A program made the position numbers and the translations under genes. Of a stretch of DNA of 64,000 nucleotides, positions 28,015-38,941 are shown piece by piece. Positions within the stretch are counted from its first letter, which is position 1. Every line of letters starts with the position of its first letter. Location: contig QCKH01000006.1 of the NCBI GenBank assembly GCA_003215475.1, forward strand, positions 1 to 64,000. The letters run 5' to 3'. The notes below the pieces were generated by a model. The model ran no database searches, had not been told where the DNA came from, and worked only from the letters and a program-made list of their open reading frames with translations. The stretch is from Prochlorococcus sp. AG-409-L21 (GTDB lineage Bacteria > Cyanobacteriota > Cyanobacteriia > PCC-6307 > Cyanobiaceae).

Positions 28015-29472
28015 ATGCGCGTTCTTTTTGCAGCTGCTGAATGCGCACCGATGATTAAGGTCGGTGGAATGGGAGATGTTGTTGCATCTCTACCTCCTTC
28101 ACTATCCCAACTCGGTCATGACGTCCGTTTAATTATTCCTGGATATGGAAAACTATGGAATTTACTTGATATTTCAAATGAACCTATATTTACTGCTACT
28201 ACAATGGGAGCAGAATTTTCAATTTTTGAGACAAGACATCCCGTAAATAACCTCCCCCTTTATTTAGTTGGACATCCTGTTTTTGATCCACAGAGAATCT
28301 ACGGGGGTGATGATGAAGATTGGAGATTTACATTCTTTGCTAGTGCAACAGCCGAATTTGCTTGGAATGTTTGGAAACCACAAGTTTTACATTGCCATGA
28401 TTGGCATACAGGAATGATTCCAGTTTGGATGCATCAAGATCCAGAAATAAGTACTGTTTTTACTATTCATAATCTTAAATATCAGGGCCCATGGCGTTGG
28501 AAATTGGATCGTATTACATGGTGTCCTTGGTACATGAGCGGGGATCATACTATGGCTGCTGCAATGCTTTTTGCTGATAGAGTAAATGCTGTTTCTCCTA
28601 CTTACGCAAAGGAAATACGAACATCAGAGTATGGAGAAAGTTTAGAAGGACTATTGAATTATATCTCTGGTAAATTAAGGGGCATACTTAATGGTATTGA
28701 TTTAGAGGAATGGAACCCTGCAACTGATAAAGCATTGGTGGCTAATTTTAGTTTTAAAGATATAAGTGGTCGTTCTAAAAACAAGAAAGCTCTTCAGACT
28801 CAAATGGGTTTAGAGGTCAATTCAGACAAATATTTATTAGGGATGGTAGGAAGATTAGTTGATCAGAAAGGAGTGGATTTGCTTCTTCAAGTAACGAGAA
28901 GACTTTTAGCTTACACAGACTCTCAGATAGTTGTTCTTGGAACAGGTGACCAAGTTTTGGAATCTTCTTTATGGCAATTGGCATTGGAGTTTCCAGGCCG
29001 TTTTGCAGTGTACCTTACTTATGATGATTATCTTTCTCGGCTAATTTATGCCGGGAGTGACGCTTTCTTGATGCCAAGTCGCTTCGAGCCTTGTGGTATA
29101 AGTCAGCTACTGGCGATGAGGTATGGTTCCATTCCCATTGTGAGAAATGTGGGGGGTCTTGTTGATACTGTAATTCCTCATAACCCCTTGAATTCCACTG
29201 GCACTGGATTCTGCTTTGATAGATATGAGGCTATTGATTTTTATACAGCTTTAGTAAGATCCTGGGAGGCTTATAGACATAGACGTAGTTGGCGTAATTT
29301 ACAAAAACGTGCAATGACGCAACGTTATAGTTGGGATAGATCTGCTTATGAATATGAAAACATGTATAAAGAAGTAAGCGGATTTAAAGAACCTTCTCCA
29401 GATGCAATTGAAGTAGAAAAATTCTCTGTAGGTCAGGAAGCTGATCCTTCTCTAAATGATAATAAGGTTTGA
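28015..29472 (+). CDS. glgA: glycogen synthase
   Basis: 485 residues. It is a GT5 glycosyltransferase that extends glycogen from ADP-glucose. The N-terminal [13 protein letters not shown] carries the ADP-glucose Lys of the KxGG motif. '[12 protein letters not shown]' and the C-terminal '[28 protein letters not shown]' with the catalytic Glu are present. The last 25 or so residues are acidic and not part of the fold. The start ATG 28015 is 35 bases after menB. Confidence 0.97.
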   Translation: MRVLFAAAECAPMIKVGGMGDVVASLPPSLSQLGHDVRLIIPGYGKLWNLLDISNEPIFTATTMGAEFSIFETRHPVNNLPLYLVGHPVFDPQRIYGGDDEDWRFTFFASATAEFAWNVWKPQVLHCHDWHTGMIPVWMHQDPEISTVFTIHNLKYQGPWRWKLDRITWCPWYMSGDHTMAAAMLFADRVNAVSPTYAKEIRTSEYGESLEGLLNYISGKLRGILNGIDLEEWNPATDKALVANFSFKDISGRSKNKKALQTQMGLEVNSDKYLLGMVGRLVDQKGVDLLLQVTRRLLAYTDSQIVVLGTGDQVLESSLWQLALEFPGRFAVYLTYDDYLSRLIYAGSDAFLMPSRFEPCGISQLLAMRYGSIPIVRNVGGLVDTVIPHNPLNSTGTGFCFDRYEAIDFYTALVRSWEAYRHRRSWRNLQKRAMTQRYSWDRSAYEYENMYKEVSGFKEPSPDAIEVEKFSVGQEADPSLNDNKV

Positions 29473-29511
29473 AAACATTTAATAGTTCATCGTTGCACCT
29501 ATTCTGATCTT

Positions 29512-30918
29512 ATGGGGCTTTACTTAGACAATCTTCTTGATATCTGGGGTAAACCTTTTAATAATAATCTTACTGACTTACACATACCTTTAGGTCGTGT
29601 CTCTACTGATAGTAGGAAATTAACTAGGGGTGACTTTTTTGTCCCTTTAATAGGGGAAAGATATGATGGACATGCCTTTTTAGATTTGGTTTTTGCAAAG
29701 CAAGCACAAGCTGCAGTTATCTCTGCTAAAAATACTTTCCCTATTCCTAAAGGCCTTATTCATTGGATAGTTGAAGATACTTTACAGTTCTATCAGGACT
29801 TAGCATTACTTTATCGCAATTCGCTTACTACCCCAATTGTAGCCGTTACGGGATCTGTTGGAAAGACAACAACTAGGCAGTTGATTCATTCCGCATTGCT
29901 TCCTTTAGGTGAAATTTTATCTACAAGGGAAAATCACAATAATGATATAGGAGTGCCGTCTACATTGCTCAAAGCAGGTTCGAAACATGCTGCAGTTGTA
30001 GTGGAAATGGGAATGCGTGGACTTGGAGAGATAGAACGCCTATCGAGGTGCTCACGTCCTGATATAGCGGTTATAACGAATATTGGAACGGCACACTTAT
30101 CTCGACTAGGTAGTCGTCAAAACATTGCATTAGCAAAATGTGAAATTACTTCTTTTTTAAATCCTAATGGAGTAGTTATAATTCCCTATGGTGACAATTT
30201 GCTAGATACTGTTTTAGAAGAGACTTGGGGTGGAAAAGTAGTCCGAGTTGCAATTCAATGCGATTCTATTTCTTCTCCTATCTTTAACACTTCACATCAA
30301 TGTATAGATGGTACGAAGTGTATTGATCACTTGGGATTAGTTAATAGAGATACTTGGAATATTCTATATAAGGATCTTAACTTTAAATTACCCTTACAAG
30401 GTACTCATAATGCTATTAATTTCATGTTGGCATTAGCAGTCGCCCATGAACTAAATGTACCTCTTAATTTACTTGAGAAGTTAAAAGTTTCTCTTCCAAC
30501 AGGACGTAGTCGTACCTTGTCAATTGGTGGAATTACAGTTATGGATGAAACCTATAATGCCTCCCCAGAATCTGTAATTGCGGCTTTGGATTTATTGGCC
30601 ACTAAGTCCGGTTCTCTTTATGCCATTTTAGGTAATATGTATGAATTAGGTCCCAAAAGTATTGATTACCATATAAGAATAATTGAGCATGCGGTTAAGG
30701 TTGGTCTAGCTGGTTTAGTTGTTTGCGCACAAGGCCCCGAAGCACTAGCTATGTTTCAGGCTGGCAAATCTCTGGACTATATTGATTTAGTATCTACTCC
30801 TGAGGAGGCATTTAATTCTCTAATTAATCGACTAAGATCCGGTGATCACCTGTTATTGAAAGCAAGTCGCGCCGTTTGTCTAGAAAGGATTTTGCCTTTA
30901 TTAGAAGACTACTATTAA
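29512..30918 (+). CDS. murF: UDP-MurNAc-tripeptide--D-alanyl-D-alanine ligase
   Basis: 468 residues. It adds D-Ala-D-Ala to the peptidoglycan precursor in the cytoplasm. The Mur ligase N-terminal domain has '[27 protein letters not shown]'. The ATP loop is [12 protein letters not shown] near residue 118, followed by [13 protein letters not shown]. The late '[16 protein letters not shown]' and '[14 protein letters not shown]' blocks are typical of MurF. The final four bases overlap the end of convergent glmU. Confidence 0.96.
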   Translation: MGLYLDNLLDIWGKPFNNNLTDLHIPLGRVSTDSRKLTRGDFFVPLIGERYDGHAFLDLVFAKQAQAAVISAKNTFPIPKGLIHWIVEDTLQFYQDLALLYRNSLTTPIVAVTGSVGKTTTRQLIHSALLPLGEILSTRENHNNDIGVPSTLLKAGSKHAAVVVEMGMRGLGEIERLSRCSRPDIAVITNIGTAHLSRLGSRQNIALAKCEITSFLNPNGVVIIPYGDNLLDTVLEETWGGKVVRVAIQCDSISSPIFNTSHQCIDGTKCIDHLGLVNRDTWNILYKDLNFKLPLQGTHNAINFMLALAVAHELNVPLNLLEKLKVSLPTGRSRTLSIGGITVMDETYNASPESVIAALDLLATKSGSLYAILGNMYELGPKSIDYHIRIIEHAVKVGLAGLVVCAQGPEALAMFQAGKSLDYIDLVSTPEEAFNSLINRLRSGDHLLLKASRAVCLERILPLLEDYY

Positions 30919-32273
30919 TTACTCTTGTGATAATTGTTCCAGTTTGATTTGATAAATTGTTTTGATCTTTCTATAGCAAGTGATTTATCAGGAACATCTT
31001 TAGTGATTGTTGACCCTGCCCCAATAGTTACATCTTCTCCAATATCAACAGGAGCTACAAGTACTGAATTCGCACCAGTCTTACTATGCCTACCTATTTT
31101 CGTTTTATGCTTTTTTTCTCCATCAAAATTCGCGGTTATAGTTCCTGCTCCAATGTTTACATCCTCGCCTAATTCTGAGTCGCCAATATAACTTAAGTGA
31201 TTAATCTTTGATCCCTCCATGACCTTACTTTGTTTTATTTCAACAAAGTTTCCTATTTTGCAGTTGTTGCTAATGGAAGTTTTTGGTCTTATATGTGCAA
31301 AAGGACCAATCTGCACATTGCTTTCTATTGTTGAGTCCTTAACCACAGAATAGAATATAGATACATCGGATCCTATTTCTGAATTTTCAATATAGGTGTT
31401 TGGACCAATAACAGAATTCTTTCCAACTATGCACTTGCCTCTTAAATGCGTTTGAGGCTCAATTACTACATCTTTACCAAATCGACAATTTTCATTAATT
31501 GTCGAACTGGTCGGGTTAATAAATCTAACTCCTTCTTTCATCCAGTAATTGCGTAAACGTTCTTGATGTAGGTTTTCACATTCAGCAAGTTGCTTTTTGT
31601 CATTCACTCCACTTACTTGGCCAGAATCATCAACTTCAATATGTATAGCCTTAGATAGTGCTTTAATCGTATCAGTAATGTAGATTTCCTTTTGCTCATT
31701 TTTGTTTGTAAGATTTGGAAGTATATAACTTAGTCTTTGCCAGTCAAAACAATAAACTCCTGAATTAGTAAGATTGTTCATCAATTCTGTCTCAGTACAA
31801 TCAGAATCTTCAATTATCTTTTCAACATTGCCATTGTCATCACTAAAAACTCTTCCATATCCTTTTGGGTTTTCAATTCGTGCCGTCAACATTGAAACAC
31901 AAGCTTTGGCAGACCTATGTTTTGAGATTAGGTGTTCAATTGTTTCTTCTTTTAATAAGGGCACATCTCCATTAAGTACTAATAGCTCTCCAGAGAAACC
32001 ATTTAATATGGGCAATAGTTGTTGAATAGCATGTCCCGTTCCGTTTTGAGGTGTTTGATGCACAAATTCCAGTTGTGGTATATGACTAATTTTTTGCTGT
32101 ATTCTATCTGCCTCGTGTCCAACGATAATAAATGTCTTGTCTGGTTTTAGTTCGTTACAACTATTTAAAACCCTTTCTAAAAGTGTTGTTCCCGAAAGTT
32201 CTTGTAAGACTTTTGGGATGGAACTATTCATCCTTGTTCCTTTCCCAGCAGCTAATATTGCAATAGCAAGCAT
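30915..32273 (-). CDS. glmU: bifunctional UDP-N-acetylglucosamine pyrophosphorylase / glucosamine-1-phosphate acetyltransferase
   Basis: 452 residues. The N-terminal half is the nucleotidyltransferase with [17 protein letters not shown] and '[11 protein letters not shown]'. The C-terminal half is a left-handed beta helix of hexapeptide repeats, ending in 'NYDG'-like and '[21 protein letters not shown]' segments. It makes UDP-GlcNAc for cell wall and lipid A. The gene lies tail to tail with murF, another wall gene, with a 4-base overlap, and 32 bases after the MnmD-type gene. Confidence 0.97.
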   Translation of the reverse strand: MLAIAILAAGKGTRMNSSIPKVLQELSGTTLLERVLNSCNELKPDKTFIIVGHEADRIQQKISHIPQLEFVHQTPQNGTGHAIQQLLPILNGFSGELLVLNGDVPLLKEETIEHLISKHRSAKACVSMLTARIENPKGYGRVFSDDNGNVEKIIEDSDCTETELMNNLTNSGVYCFDWQRLSYILPNLTNKNEQKEIYITDTIKALSKAIHIEVDDSGQVSGVNDKKQLAECENLHQERLRNYWMKEGVRFINPTSSTINENCRFGKDVVIEPQTHLRGKCIVGKNSVIGPNTYIENSEIGSDVSIFYSVVKDSTIESNVQIGPFAHIRPKTSISNNCKIGNFVEIKQSKVMEGSKINHLSYIGDSELGEDVNIGAGTITANFDGEKKHKTKIGRHSKTGANSVLVAPVDIGEDVTIGAGSTITKDVPDKSLAIERSKQFIKSNWNNYHKSN

Positions 32274-32305
32274 TTCTAAAAATTAATTATGTAGAATCTA
32301 CAGCT

Positions 32306-33250
32306 TTATTCAATTTTTGTATCGCCCCATTTCTCTTTCCATGAATTAGTAGCTTTCAAACTGCTGTTTGACTGTTCATATGCTCTGATTTTTTTTATTT
32401 CATGACTTAACGAATCCCCAGTCGGGTCTCTGTAAGGAACTGCTGCAATTGTTTCTAAATGTTCCTCTTCCCTAGCCAAAAGAGGCTGCGTGAATTTATT
32501 GGATTTATCATCTGTTTCTTTTGAGTTTCTTCTTATAGCAATTGTCCCGATGCTCCAATCTAATGTTTTAGGATCTGTCGGCAGAATTGATTTAATTACT
32601 AAACCTGACCTTCTAAGACTAGCTCTTATTGCTGCTGCTCGGGAATAAGTGATTATTCGCCCATCTTTGGATAGTTTATTTGCCAGGCCTGTTAAAAATT
32701 CTTCGCTCCATAGTTCGGGACATTGCTTGGGAGAGAAAGCATCATGAAAAATTAGGTCAAATTTTATCTTGGGTGATATTTGTCTTAGTGTCTTGCGAGC
32801 ATCACCCCATATAATTTGGCCATTATAAAAAGTATCTAAAAATTGATTTGAATTTTGTATCGACTTTAGATTAGTCAAAATTCTTTTGCTCCAATTAGTT
32901 TTAAAAGTAGAACTCCTTAGGGCTATTTCCAGAGGCCTCTTGTCTATTTCTAAACCCCACCATGTCATAAATATTTGTTTGTCTTCTAGTTCTTCCATTA
33001 GAGTGGCTGTGTTATATCCCATTCCAAAACAAACATCTAAAACACAAATTTCCTGCCCTTTTTTGAAGCGTTGAATATTTGATGTATTTACAAATTTTTC
33101 TTGGGCTTCTTTCTTTGCGCCAGTATTGCTGTGAAACCTCTCTTTATATTTTGTGCTCTTTAAGCTAATACTCCCATCATCTGTTGAACAAATCTGTAGT
33201 TCATCAGATATTTGATTAGTATCCTCACTTTTATATTTTAAGTCTTTCAA
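32306..33250 (-). CDS. mnmD: MnmD-type SAM methyltransferase (stand-alone MnmC methylation domain)
   Basis: 314 residues. SAM-binding motif I is [14 protein letters not shown], with an acidic ribose contact at '[12 protein letters not shown]'. The family signature is '[39 protein letters not shown]'. In MnmC this domain methylates the wobble uridine of certain tRNAs. The FAD oxidase domain of MnmC is absent, as in other stand-alone MnmD proteins. The first 60 residues are polar and less conserved. It overlaps the end of aroA by 20 bases. Substrate identity is inferred. Confidence 0.85.
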   Translation of the reverse strand: MKDLKYKSEDTNQISDELQICSTDDGSISLKSTKYKERFHSNTGAKKEAQEKFVNTSNIQRFKKGQEICVLDVCFGMGYNTATLMEELEDKQIFMTWWGLEIDKRPLEIALRSSTFKTNWSKRILTNLKSIQNSNQFLDTFYNGQIIWGDARKTLRQISPKIKFDLIFHDAFSPKQCPELWSEEFLTGLANKLSKDGRIITYSRAAAIRASLRRSGLVIKSILPTDPKTLDWSIGTIAIRRNSKETDDKSNKFTQPLLAREEEHLETIAAVPYRDPTGDSLSHEIKKIRAYEQSNSSLKATNSWKEKWGDTKIE

Positions 33251-34559
33251 GGTCTGTCCAAAAATGAGGGTATGAGATTGAAGCGGCGTTACTTCTAGCT
33301 ATAGTTGAGCTTCCATCTGCCAATATAGAGGCTATAGCAAGGCTCATGGCTACACGATGATCTGTCTCGCTATCTAAATTTGCTCCTTTTAGATGCCCAA
33401 CACCTTCAATTATTAAACCGTCAGGCTTTTCTTCAATTATGGCACCCATCTTTTTTAATTGCCGTGTCATAACTGATAGACGATCTGTTTCTTTAACACG
33501 TAACTCGCCAGCTCCATTAATCTGACTTGTCCCTTCACAAAAACAGGCGGCTACACAAAGTATAGGTATTTCATCTATTAACCTTGGCATTATTTCACTA
33601 TCAATAATGAAGGGCTTGAGTGTTTTGGAATGAGTTGCTCTTATATCTCCTACAGGTTCTCCTGCAATAGTTCGTTTATTTAAAACTTCAATATTAGCTC
33701 CCATCTTTTCCATTACCTCAAGTATTCCTGTCCTGGTTCTATTGAGTCCTATGTTTTCTATAATTATATCTGAGCCTGGTATTAATGACCCACCTATCAG
33801 CCAGAATGCGGCTGAGCTTATGTCACCTGGTACTACTATTGAAGTTCCTTTTAACTCTGATCCTGGAAAGATAGTTATATGTCGTCCCATTTCCCCACTT
33901 ACTTTTAGATTAGCTCCAAATGCTTTGAGCATTCTTTCTGTATGATCTCGAGAGTTTGATGGTTCTATGACGGTTGTTGGACCTTCTGCTGTCAGCGCAG
34001 CTAGTAATATTGCTGATTTTATTTGGGCACTTGCAACTGGTGTGCCTATTACTGCTCCATGAAGCTGTTGACCAATAACCGAAAGAGGAGCAAAATCACC
34101 ATTTGAACGGCCATTCACTTTTGCGCCCATAGCTTTTAACGGTTGCCCTACTCTTTTCATAGGCCTTTGACTCAATGATGGGTCACCAGTTAAAACAAAA
34201 TGCTTGTCTTTTTGTCCAGCGATTAAACCCATCATCAATCTCATTGTTGTCCCTGAATTACCACAATCAAGAACAGTGTTAGGTTCTTTTAATCCGTGTA
34301 ATCCAACTCCTTGAACTTTTACTAATGTCCCTTCTATCAATGGAGTTATTTGAACTCCCATAGCTTTTAAGCAATAGGCTGTACTGATGGGGTCTTCAGC
34401 TGGAAGCATTCCTTCAATAGTTGTTTCACCTTCTGCAATTGCTGCTAATAAAAGAGAGCGATGAGATATTGATTTATCACCTGGAACTTTTACTTTTCCT
34501 ATTAAACTACCTCCTGATTTGATTTCATGAGTAGAAGTTTGGTCTTCTTTTAAGCTCAA
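33231..34559 (-). CDS. aroA: 3-phosphoshikimate 1-carboxyvinyltransferase (EPSP synthase)
   Basis: 442 residues. It transfers enolpyruvate to shikimate-3-phosphate in aromatic amino acid synthesis. Signatures: [19 protein letters not shown], '[20 protein letters not shown]', '[11 protein letters not shown]' and '[12 protein letters not shown]'. The motif [11 protein letters not shown] with Ala-free spacing suggests the class II type. The start lies 69 bases after the ubiD-like gene. The last 20 bases overlap the MnmD-type gene, which is also read on minus. Confidence 0.97.
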   Translation of the reverse strand: MSLKEDQTSTHEIKSGGSLIGKVKVPGDKSISHRSLLLAAIAEGETTIEGMLPAEDPISTAYCLKAMGVQITPLIEGTLVKVQGVGLHGLKEPNTVLDCGNSGTTMRLMMGLIAGQKDKHFVLTGDPSLSQRPMKRVGQPLKAMGAKVNGRSNGDFAPLSVIGQQLHGAVIGTPVASAQIKSAILLAALTAEGPTTVIEPSNSRDHTERMLKAFGANLKVSGEMGRHITIFPGSELKGTSIVVPGDISSAAFWLIGGSLIPGSDIIIENIGLNRTRTGILEVMEKMGANIEVLNKRTIAGEPVGDIRATHSKTLKPFIIDSEIMPRLIDEIPILCVAACFCEGTSQINGAGELRVKETDRLSVMTRQLKKMGAIIEEKPDGLIIEGVGHLKGANLDSETDHRVAMSLAIASILADGSSTIARSNAASISYPHFWTDLERLKI

Positions 34560-34628
34560 GGAAATGTTAAAATAACTATTTAAATTTTATTAGCCAATCC
34601 CTTAGAAATAGTCTTAATTAATATCCAT

Positions 34629-36206
34629 TTATAAATTTGTGATGTGATTTAATCTAATAATTTCATCAAATACATAACCAAATAATGTTGGGTCAGGATT
34701 AGATTCTTTTAATTCGTTTAATCCCAACTCAACCCATCTGGTGTCGATTTTCTTTTTAAGTTCCTGCGAATGGTTTAGTGCTTCTCCCCACTCATGTTTT
34801 TTCTCAGGCCCAATTTTGGTTGTTGCATCTATTGCCATTCTGCCCCCAAGACCAATTGCTTCACTTGCAAAATCAAGGCTATCAAATGGTGTATTTTCCA
34901 TTACCAAGAGGTCTCTTTGTGGATCAACTAAACTTGATATTGCCCAAACAACTTGACGAGGGTCTCTAACATTTATAGTAGAATCGACAACAACAACAAA
35001 CTTTGTATATGTAAATTGAGGTAATGCACTCCAAAAGGCAATAGCTGCTCTTTTGGCTTGTCCAGGATAATTTTTGTCAATCGAAATAATTGCTAATTTG
35101 TAGCTTAGTGCTTCCATTGGTAAAAAGAAGTCGACAATCTCTGTTACTTGCCTACGTAGTATTGGCGTATAAATTCTGTTAAGAGCTATAGCTAGCATTG
35201 CTTCTTCTTTTGGAGGCCTACCGCTAAATGTTGTTAAATAAATAGGGTCTTTTCTGTGGGTAATGCAATGAAAACGTATTAACGGAGATAATTCTATTCC
35301 ACCATAGAATCCCATATGATCCCCAAAAGGGCCATCTTTAAGCTCTTCGCCAGGTTTTATTTTTCCCTCTAGGACAATTTCACTTTGACTAGGTACTTGA
35401 AGATCTAATGTTTTACATTTTGTTAGCCTAATACCTTTTCCAGCATAGAGCCCTGCAAACAGCCATTCGCTTAGTGATACAGGAATAGGAGTTGCAGCAG
35501 CCATCAAAATTAGGGGATGTACTCCTATAGCTATAGCGATTTCAAGTTCTTTTCCCATTGAAGCGGCTTTGCGTAAATGTCTGGCACCTCCTCTAACGCT
35601 TAACCAATGAACAGTCATTGTGTTTATTGACTGTTGTTGAAGCCTATACACACCTACGTTTGGGATTTTTGTTTCTGGATCTTTAGTAATTACTAATCCA
35701 AAAGTTATTACTTTCCCTGCATCTTTTGGCCAAGGTCTAATTAAGGGCAGTTTATCTAGATTTACCTCATCACCTTCTAAAATGTTTTGTTGGCAAGGAG
35801 GTAAAAGGTCTATATCTGGCTGTGCACGTAAAAGATCCCATAAAATCGCTCCAAATTGAATTGTTTTTTTTAATCCTTTAGGTGGTTCAGGTTGTTGAAG
35901 AAGAGAGAGCTTTTTACCAAGATCCTCTAGTTCCTCTATAGATTTCAGCCCCATACTCCAAGCAACTCTATCAATTGTCCCTAAAAGATTTACTGCAACT
36001 GGAATCGATGATCCAATTACATTCTCGAATAACAAAGCCGGCCCTCCGATTCCGAGGACACGATCACTTATAGCTGCCAGTTCAAGATCAGGATCAACAG
36101 GTTTGTCGATTCTTTTTAATTGACCTTTTTTTTCTAAGAGATTTAGGAAATCTCTTAGATCACCGGAGCTATTAGAATTTTGAAATAAATTCATTATGTT
36201 CCTCAC
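34629..36206 (-). CDS. ubiD: UbiD-family decarboxylase
   Basis: 525 residues. It is a prenylated-FMN-dependent decarboxylase of aromatic or alpha,beta-unsaturated acids. 'LSVRGGARHLRKAASMGKELEIAIAIGVHP' and 'PSQSEIVLEGKIKPGEELKDGPFGDHMGFYGG' are the typical cofactor and active-site blocks. The common EGPFGDH reads DGPFGDH here. In cyanobacteria such a protein probably decarboxylates 4-hydroxybenzoate derivatives for plastoquinone, and sds, which makes the side chain, is nearby. Its UbiX partner is not in this window. ATG 36206 or ATG 36194 could be the start. Confidence 0.9.
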   Translation of the reverse strand: MRNIMNLFQNSNSSGDLRDFLNLLEKKGQLKRIDKPVDPDLELAAISDRVLGIGGPALLFENVIGSSIPVAVNLLGTIDRVAWSMGLKSIEELEDLGKKLSLLQQPEPPKGLKKTIQFGAILWDLLRAQPDIDLLPPCQQNILEGDEVNLDKLPLIRPWPKDAGKVITFGLVITKDPETKIPNVGVYRLQQQSINTMTVHWLSVRGGARHLRKAASMGKELEIAIAIGVHPLILMAAATPIPVSLSEWLFAGLYAGKGIRLTKCKTLDLQVPSQSEIVLEGKIKPGEELKDGPFGDHMGFYGGIELSPLIRFHCITHRKDPIYLTTFSGRPPKEEAMLAIALNRIYTPILRRQVTEIVDFFLPMEALSYKLAIISIDKNYPGQAKRAAIAFWSALPQFTYTKFVVVVDSTINVRDPRQVVWAISSLVDPQRDLLVMENTPFDSLDFASEAIGLGGRMAIDATTKIGPEKKHEWGEALNHSQELKKKIDTRWVELGLNELKESNPDPTLFGYVFDEIIRLNHITNL

Positions 36207-36258
36207 ACTATGATGAATGACTTGGTTACTCTGACTAAGGGTGACACAGATTAGTATT

Positions 36259-36990
36259 ATGGATCTTTCTTATTTTCATGTAGCAGGAGATGTTCCTCAT
36301 GGCATGAAGCCAAATACTTCTGTTGTCATTGATGTTTTGAGAGCTACAACTACTATTGCTTGTGCATTAAACAATGGTGCTGAAGCGGTGCAGACATTTG
36401 CTGACATAAATGAGCTTGAAAAACAATCTCTTAAGTGGCCGTCTTCTCAAAGGCTCCTTTTAGGAGAACGAGGTGGAAAAAAATTAGATGGATTTGATCT
36501 AGGTAACTCTCCTATTGATGTTACTCCTAACCTTGTCAAAGGTAAAAGACTTTTTATGAGTACAACCAATGGAACACGTTCTTTGGAAAGAGTCTTTGAA
36601 TCAAACTCTTTATTTACGATGTCTTTGATAAATCGAAGAGCAGTAGGGCTTAAATTACTTTTAAACAAACCTGCAAATGTTCTACTTCTGGGAAGTGGAT
36701 GGGAAGGTGCTTATTCTTTGGAAGATTCTCTTGCAGCTGGATCTTTGGTTGCCTTCCTTTTAGAAAATAGTTCTGAGAAAATTAGAATAGTGAATGATGA
36801 GTTGTCGGCAGCCTTAGCTCTTTGGTCATATTGGAAAGAAAATATAGAAGGGTGTTTGCGTAAGTCAACACACGGTCAAAGGCTTGAAAGACTTGGGAAT
36901 CATGATGATGATTTCCTTTGTTGTTCACAACTAGATAAAATAAATATTGTGCCAACACAAAGGGAAAAAGGTGTTCTTTTTTCTCCTTGA
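36259..36990 (+). CDS. comB: 2-phosphosulfolactate phosphatase family protein (ComB-like)
   Basis: 243 residues from ATG 36259 ([13 protein letters not shown]), which matches the family N-terminus; GTG 36241 would add six. Signatures: '[24 protein letters not shown]', '[20 protein letters not shown]' and '[12 protein letters not shown]'. In methanogens ComB makes sulfolactate for coenzyme M. Cyanobacteria do not make that cofactor, so the substrate here is likely another phospho-compound. It is divergent from the ubiD-like gene and the nitrilase follows. Confidence 0.9.
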   Translation: MDLSYFHVAGDVPHGMKPNTSVVIDVLRATTTIACALNNGAEAVQTFADINELEKQSLKWPSSQRLLLGERGGKKLDGFDLGNSPIDVTPNLVKGKRLFMSTTNGTRSLERVFESNSLFTMSLINRRAVGLKLLLNKPANVLLLGSGWEGAYSLEDSLAAGSLVAFLLENSSEKIRIVNDELSAALALWSYWKENIEGCLRKSTHGQRLERLGNHDDDFLCCSQLDKINIVPTQREKGVLFSP

Positions 36991-37019
36991 TTGCTCGAAT
37001 TTTACTTTCACTTAGGCTT

Positions 37020-37841
37020 TTGTCGGATTTTTTAGCAGCGGCAGTGCAAATAACTAGTACCTCTGATGTAGAGGCCAACTTTTCCAATGCTGAGGAACAA
37101 ATAGAACTCGCCTCTCGTAGAGGAGCAGAACTTGTAGGTTTGCCTGAGAATTTTGCATTTATTGGAGAAGATCATCAAAGATTAGATATTGCAAGCTCCT
37201 TATCAGAAAAGTGTAGTCGCTTTCTTGTGACTATGGCCCGCCGTTATCAAGTTATCTTGTTAGGTGGGGGATTCCCAGTTCCTGCAGATGATGGACGGCG
37301 TACTCTTAACAGGGCTGAGCTTGTAGGGAAGGATGGTCAATTATTAGGTCGATACGACAAAATTCACCTTTTTGATGTTGATTTGCCAGATGGCAATACT
37401 TATAGAGAGTCAGAAACTATTATCTCCGGTCATAGTCGTCCTTCTGTCATAGATATACCAGGATTTTGCAAAATAGGTATTTCTATCTGCTATGACGTAC
37501 GTTTTCCAGAACTTTATAGGCATCTTGTTAATGAAGGAGCTGAATTGTTATTCATTCCAGCTGCTTTTACAGCCTTTACAGGTAAGGATCATTGGCAAAT
37601 ATTGCTTCAATCGAGAGCAATAGAAAATACAGCATATGTGGTTGCACCAGCCCAAACAGGACTTCACTATCATCGAAGGCAAAGTCATGGCCATGCAATG
37701 ATTATTGATCCTTGGGGAACAGTACTTGCTGATGCAGGAGTGCAGGAAGGATCAGCAATTGCGCCAGTTGATAATTCTAGGGTAGAGCAAATTAGGAGTC
37801 AGATGCCTTGTTTAAAGCACAGAAAAGCAGATTTATTTTGA
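37020..37841 (+). CDS. nitrilase-family amidohydrolase (Nit1/Nit2 type)
   Basis: 273 residues from TTG 37020 (reading LSDFLAAAVQITST), where the family begins; TTG 36987 would add 11 residues with no family match and overlap comB. The triad is clear: Glu in LPENFAF, Lys in YDKIHLFDVDL and Cys in ISICYDVRFPE. The DV-rich region resembles Nit/omega-amidase proteins that repair deaminated glutathione or hydrolyse omega-amides. It is cytoplasmic and six bases ahead of the amidase gene. The precise substrate is not known. Confidence 0.9.
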   Translation: MSDFLAAAVQITSTSDVEANFSNAEEQIELASRRGAELVGLPENFAFIGEDHQRLDIASSLSEKCSRFLVTMARRYQVILLGGGFPVPADDGRRTLNRAELVGKDGQLLGRYDKIHLFDVDLPDGNTYRESETIISGHSRPSVIDIPGFCKIGISICYDVRFPELYRHLVNEGAELLFIPAAFTAFTGKDHWQILLQSRAIENTAYVVAPAQTGLHYHRRQSHGHAMIIDPWGTVLADAGVQEGSAIAPVDNSRVEQIRSQMPCLKHRKADLF

Positions 37842-37846
37842 TGTAA

Positions 37847-38941
37847 ATGACTAATTTCAAAATAAAGTTTTTAGGCTTTTATCTTTTTTTTGCTCTTTTA
37901 GTTCCTCCTTTTATTCCTCTCCCTTCTAAAGCAGCTAGTGTTCTTGCTTCGTGGTTAATATCTAATGATGGTGTCTTAAAATTTCGTACTTCTCCTCGAG
38001 CAAGGTTAGATGCTTTTTTCCAACCTGGATTTGGAGCTATTGGTGATCGAATATGGATCGATTTTCCTGGTGAGTTAACCCGACCAAGAAAAATTAAAGG
38101 TAATGGCCCAATTAAAGAAATAAGATTAGGAAAACCTTATTTAGGAAAGACAAGACTAGTAATTGAGTTTGAACCTTATGTTTCGCTAAAACCTTCTCAA
38201 CTTGAATTGTTTGGAACTACTCCTAATTTGTGGCAATTAAATCTTGTTGGCCTTAATACTGCAGGGTTAAAAAGTATTGGTGAGGGAGAACTTATAAAGC
38301 ATTCTAAATCATCCTTTGTAAATAATAATTTGCCCCCTTTGCCATCCAATTATCAATCAAATATTTCTGCTTTACCACGTTTACAAAAGGGAAAGTTCAA
38401 GGTTGTTCTTGACCCTGGTCATGGAGGACCTGATAGTGGGGCTGTTGGAATTAACGGTTTAAAAGAAACAGATGTAGTACTTGATATATCCAAGAAAACT
38501 GCAAGATTACTATCAGAACAAGGTATAATAGTTAAACTTACTAGAGATAAAAATATTGACCTAAATTTAACAGATAGAGTTTTAATTGCTAATAGAGCAA
38601 ATGCTGATGCATTTATAAGTATTCATGCAAATGCTTCAAGAGGGTATAGAAGAGATATTAGTGGCATAGAAACCTATTTTTTTACAGGCTATAAAGGAAA
38701 AAAACTAGCATCAGATATACAAAAAGAACTTATTTCTTTGCCTGGTGGAAGTCCCGATCGTGGTGTAAGACAAAATAGATTTTTTGTTATACGCAAAACA
38801 AATATGCCAGCTGCTTTGGTTGAGGTGGGTTTTGTTACTGGTAGATTAGATGCAAATCTCTTATCACAGGAAACTCATAGAAGGGCCATTTCTTTTGCAA
38901 TATCTAAGGGAATACTTAATTATTTGAAGGAGACTTATTGA
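37847..38941 (+). CDS. amiC: N-acetylmuramoyl-L-alanine amidase with AMIN domain
   Basis: 364 residues. A signal peptide covers about the first 30 residues. An AMIN domain (about 35-140) targets the protein to peptidoglycan. The Amidase_3 domain (about 185-362) has the zinc ligands His in VVLDPGHGGPDSGA, Glu in GLKETDVVLDI and His in FISIHANAS, and the catalytic Glu in LVEVGFVTG. It cleaves the bond between muramic acid and the stem peptide in the periplasm during cell separation. murI follows at once, so two wall genes are adjacent. Confidence 0.93.
   Translation: MTNFKIKFLGFYLFFALLVPPFIPLPSKAASVLASWLISNDGVLKFRTSPRARLDAFFQPGFGAIGDRIWIDFPGELTRPRKIKGNGPIKEIRLGKPYLGKTRLVIEFEPYVSLKPSQLELFGTTPNLWQLNLVGLNTAGLKSIGEGELIKHSKSSFVNNNLPPLPSNYQSNISALPRLQKGKFKVVLDPGHGGPDSGAVGINGLKETDVVLDISKKTARLLSEQGIIVKLTRDKNIDLNLTDRVLIANRANADAFISIHANASRGYRRDISGIETYFFTGYKGKKLASDIQKELISLPGGSPDRGVRQNRFFVIRKTNMPAALVEVGFVTGRLDANLLSQETHRRAISFAISKGILNYLKETY

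Noticed and set aside
36199-36208. TTCCTCACAC resembles the conserved core of the small RNA Yfr1
   Set aside because: It lies in the ubiD-comB junction, lacks the flanking stems and the core is only close to ACTCCTCACAC; Yfr1 is expected next to guaB and trxA.
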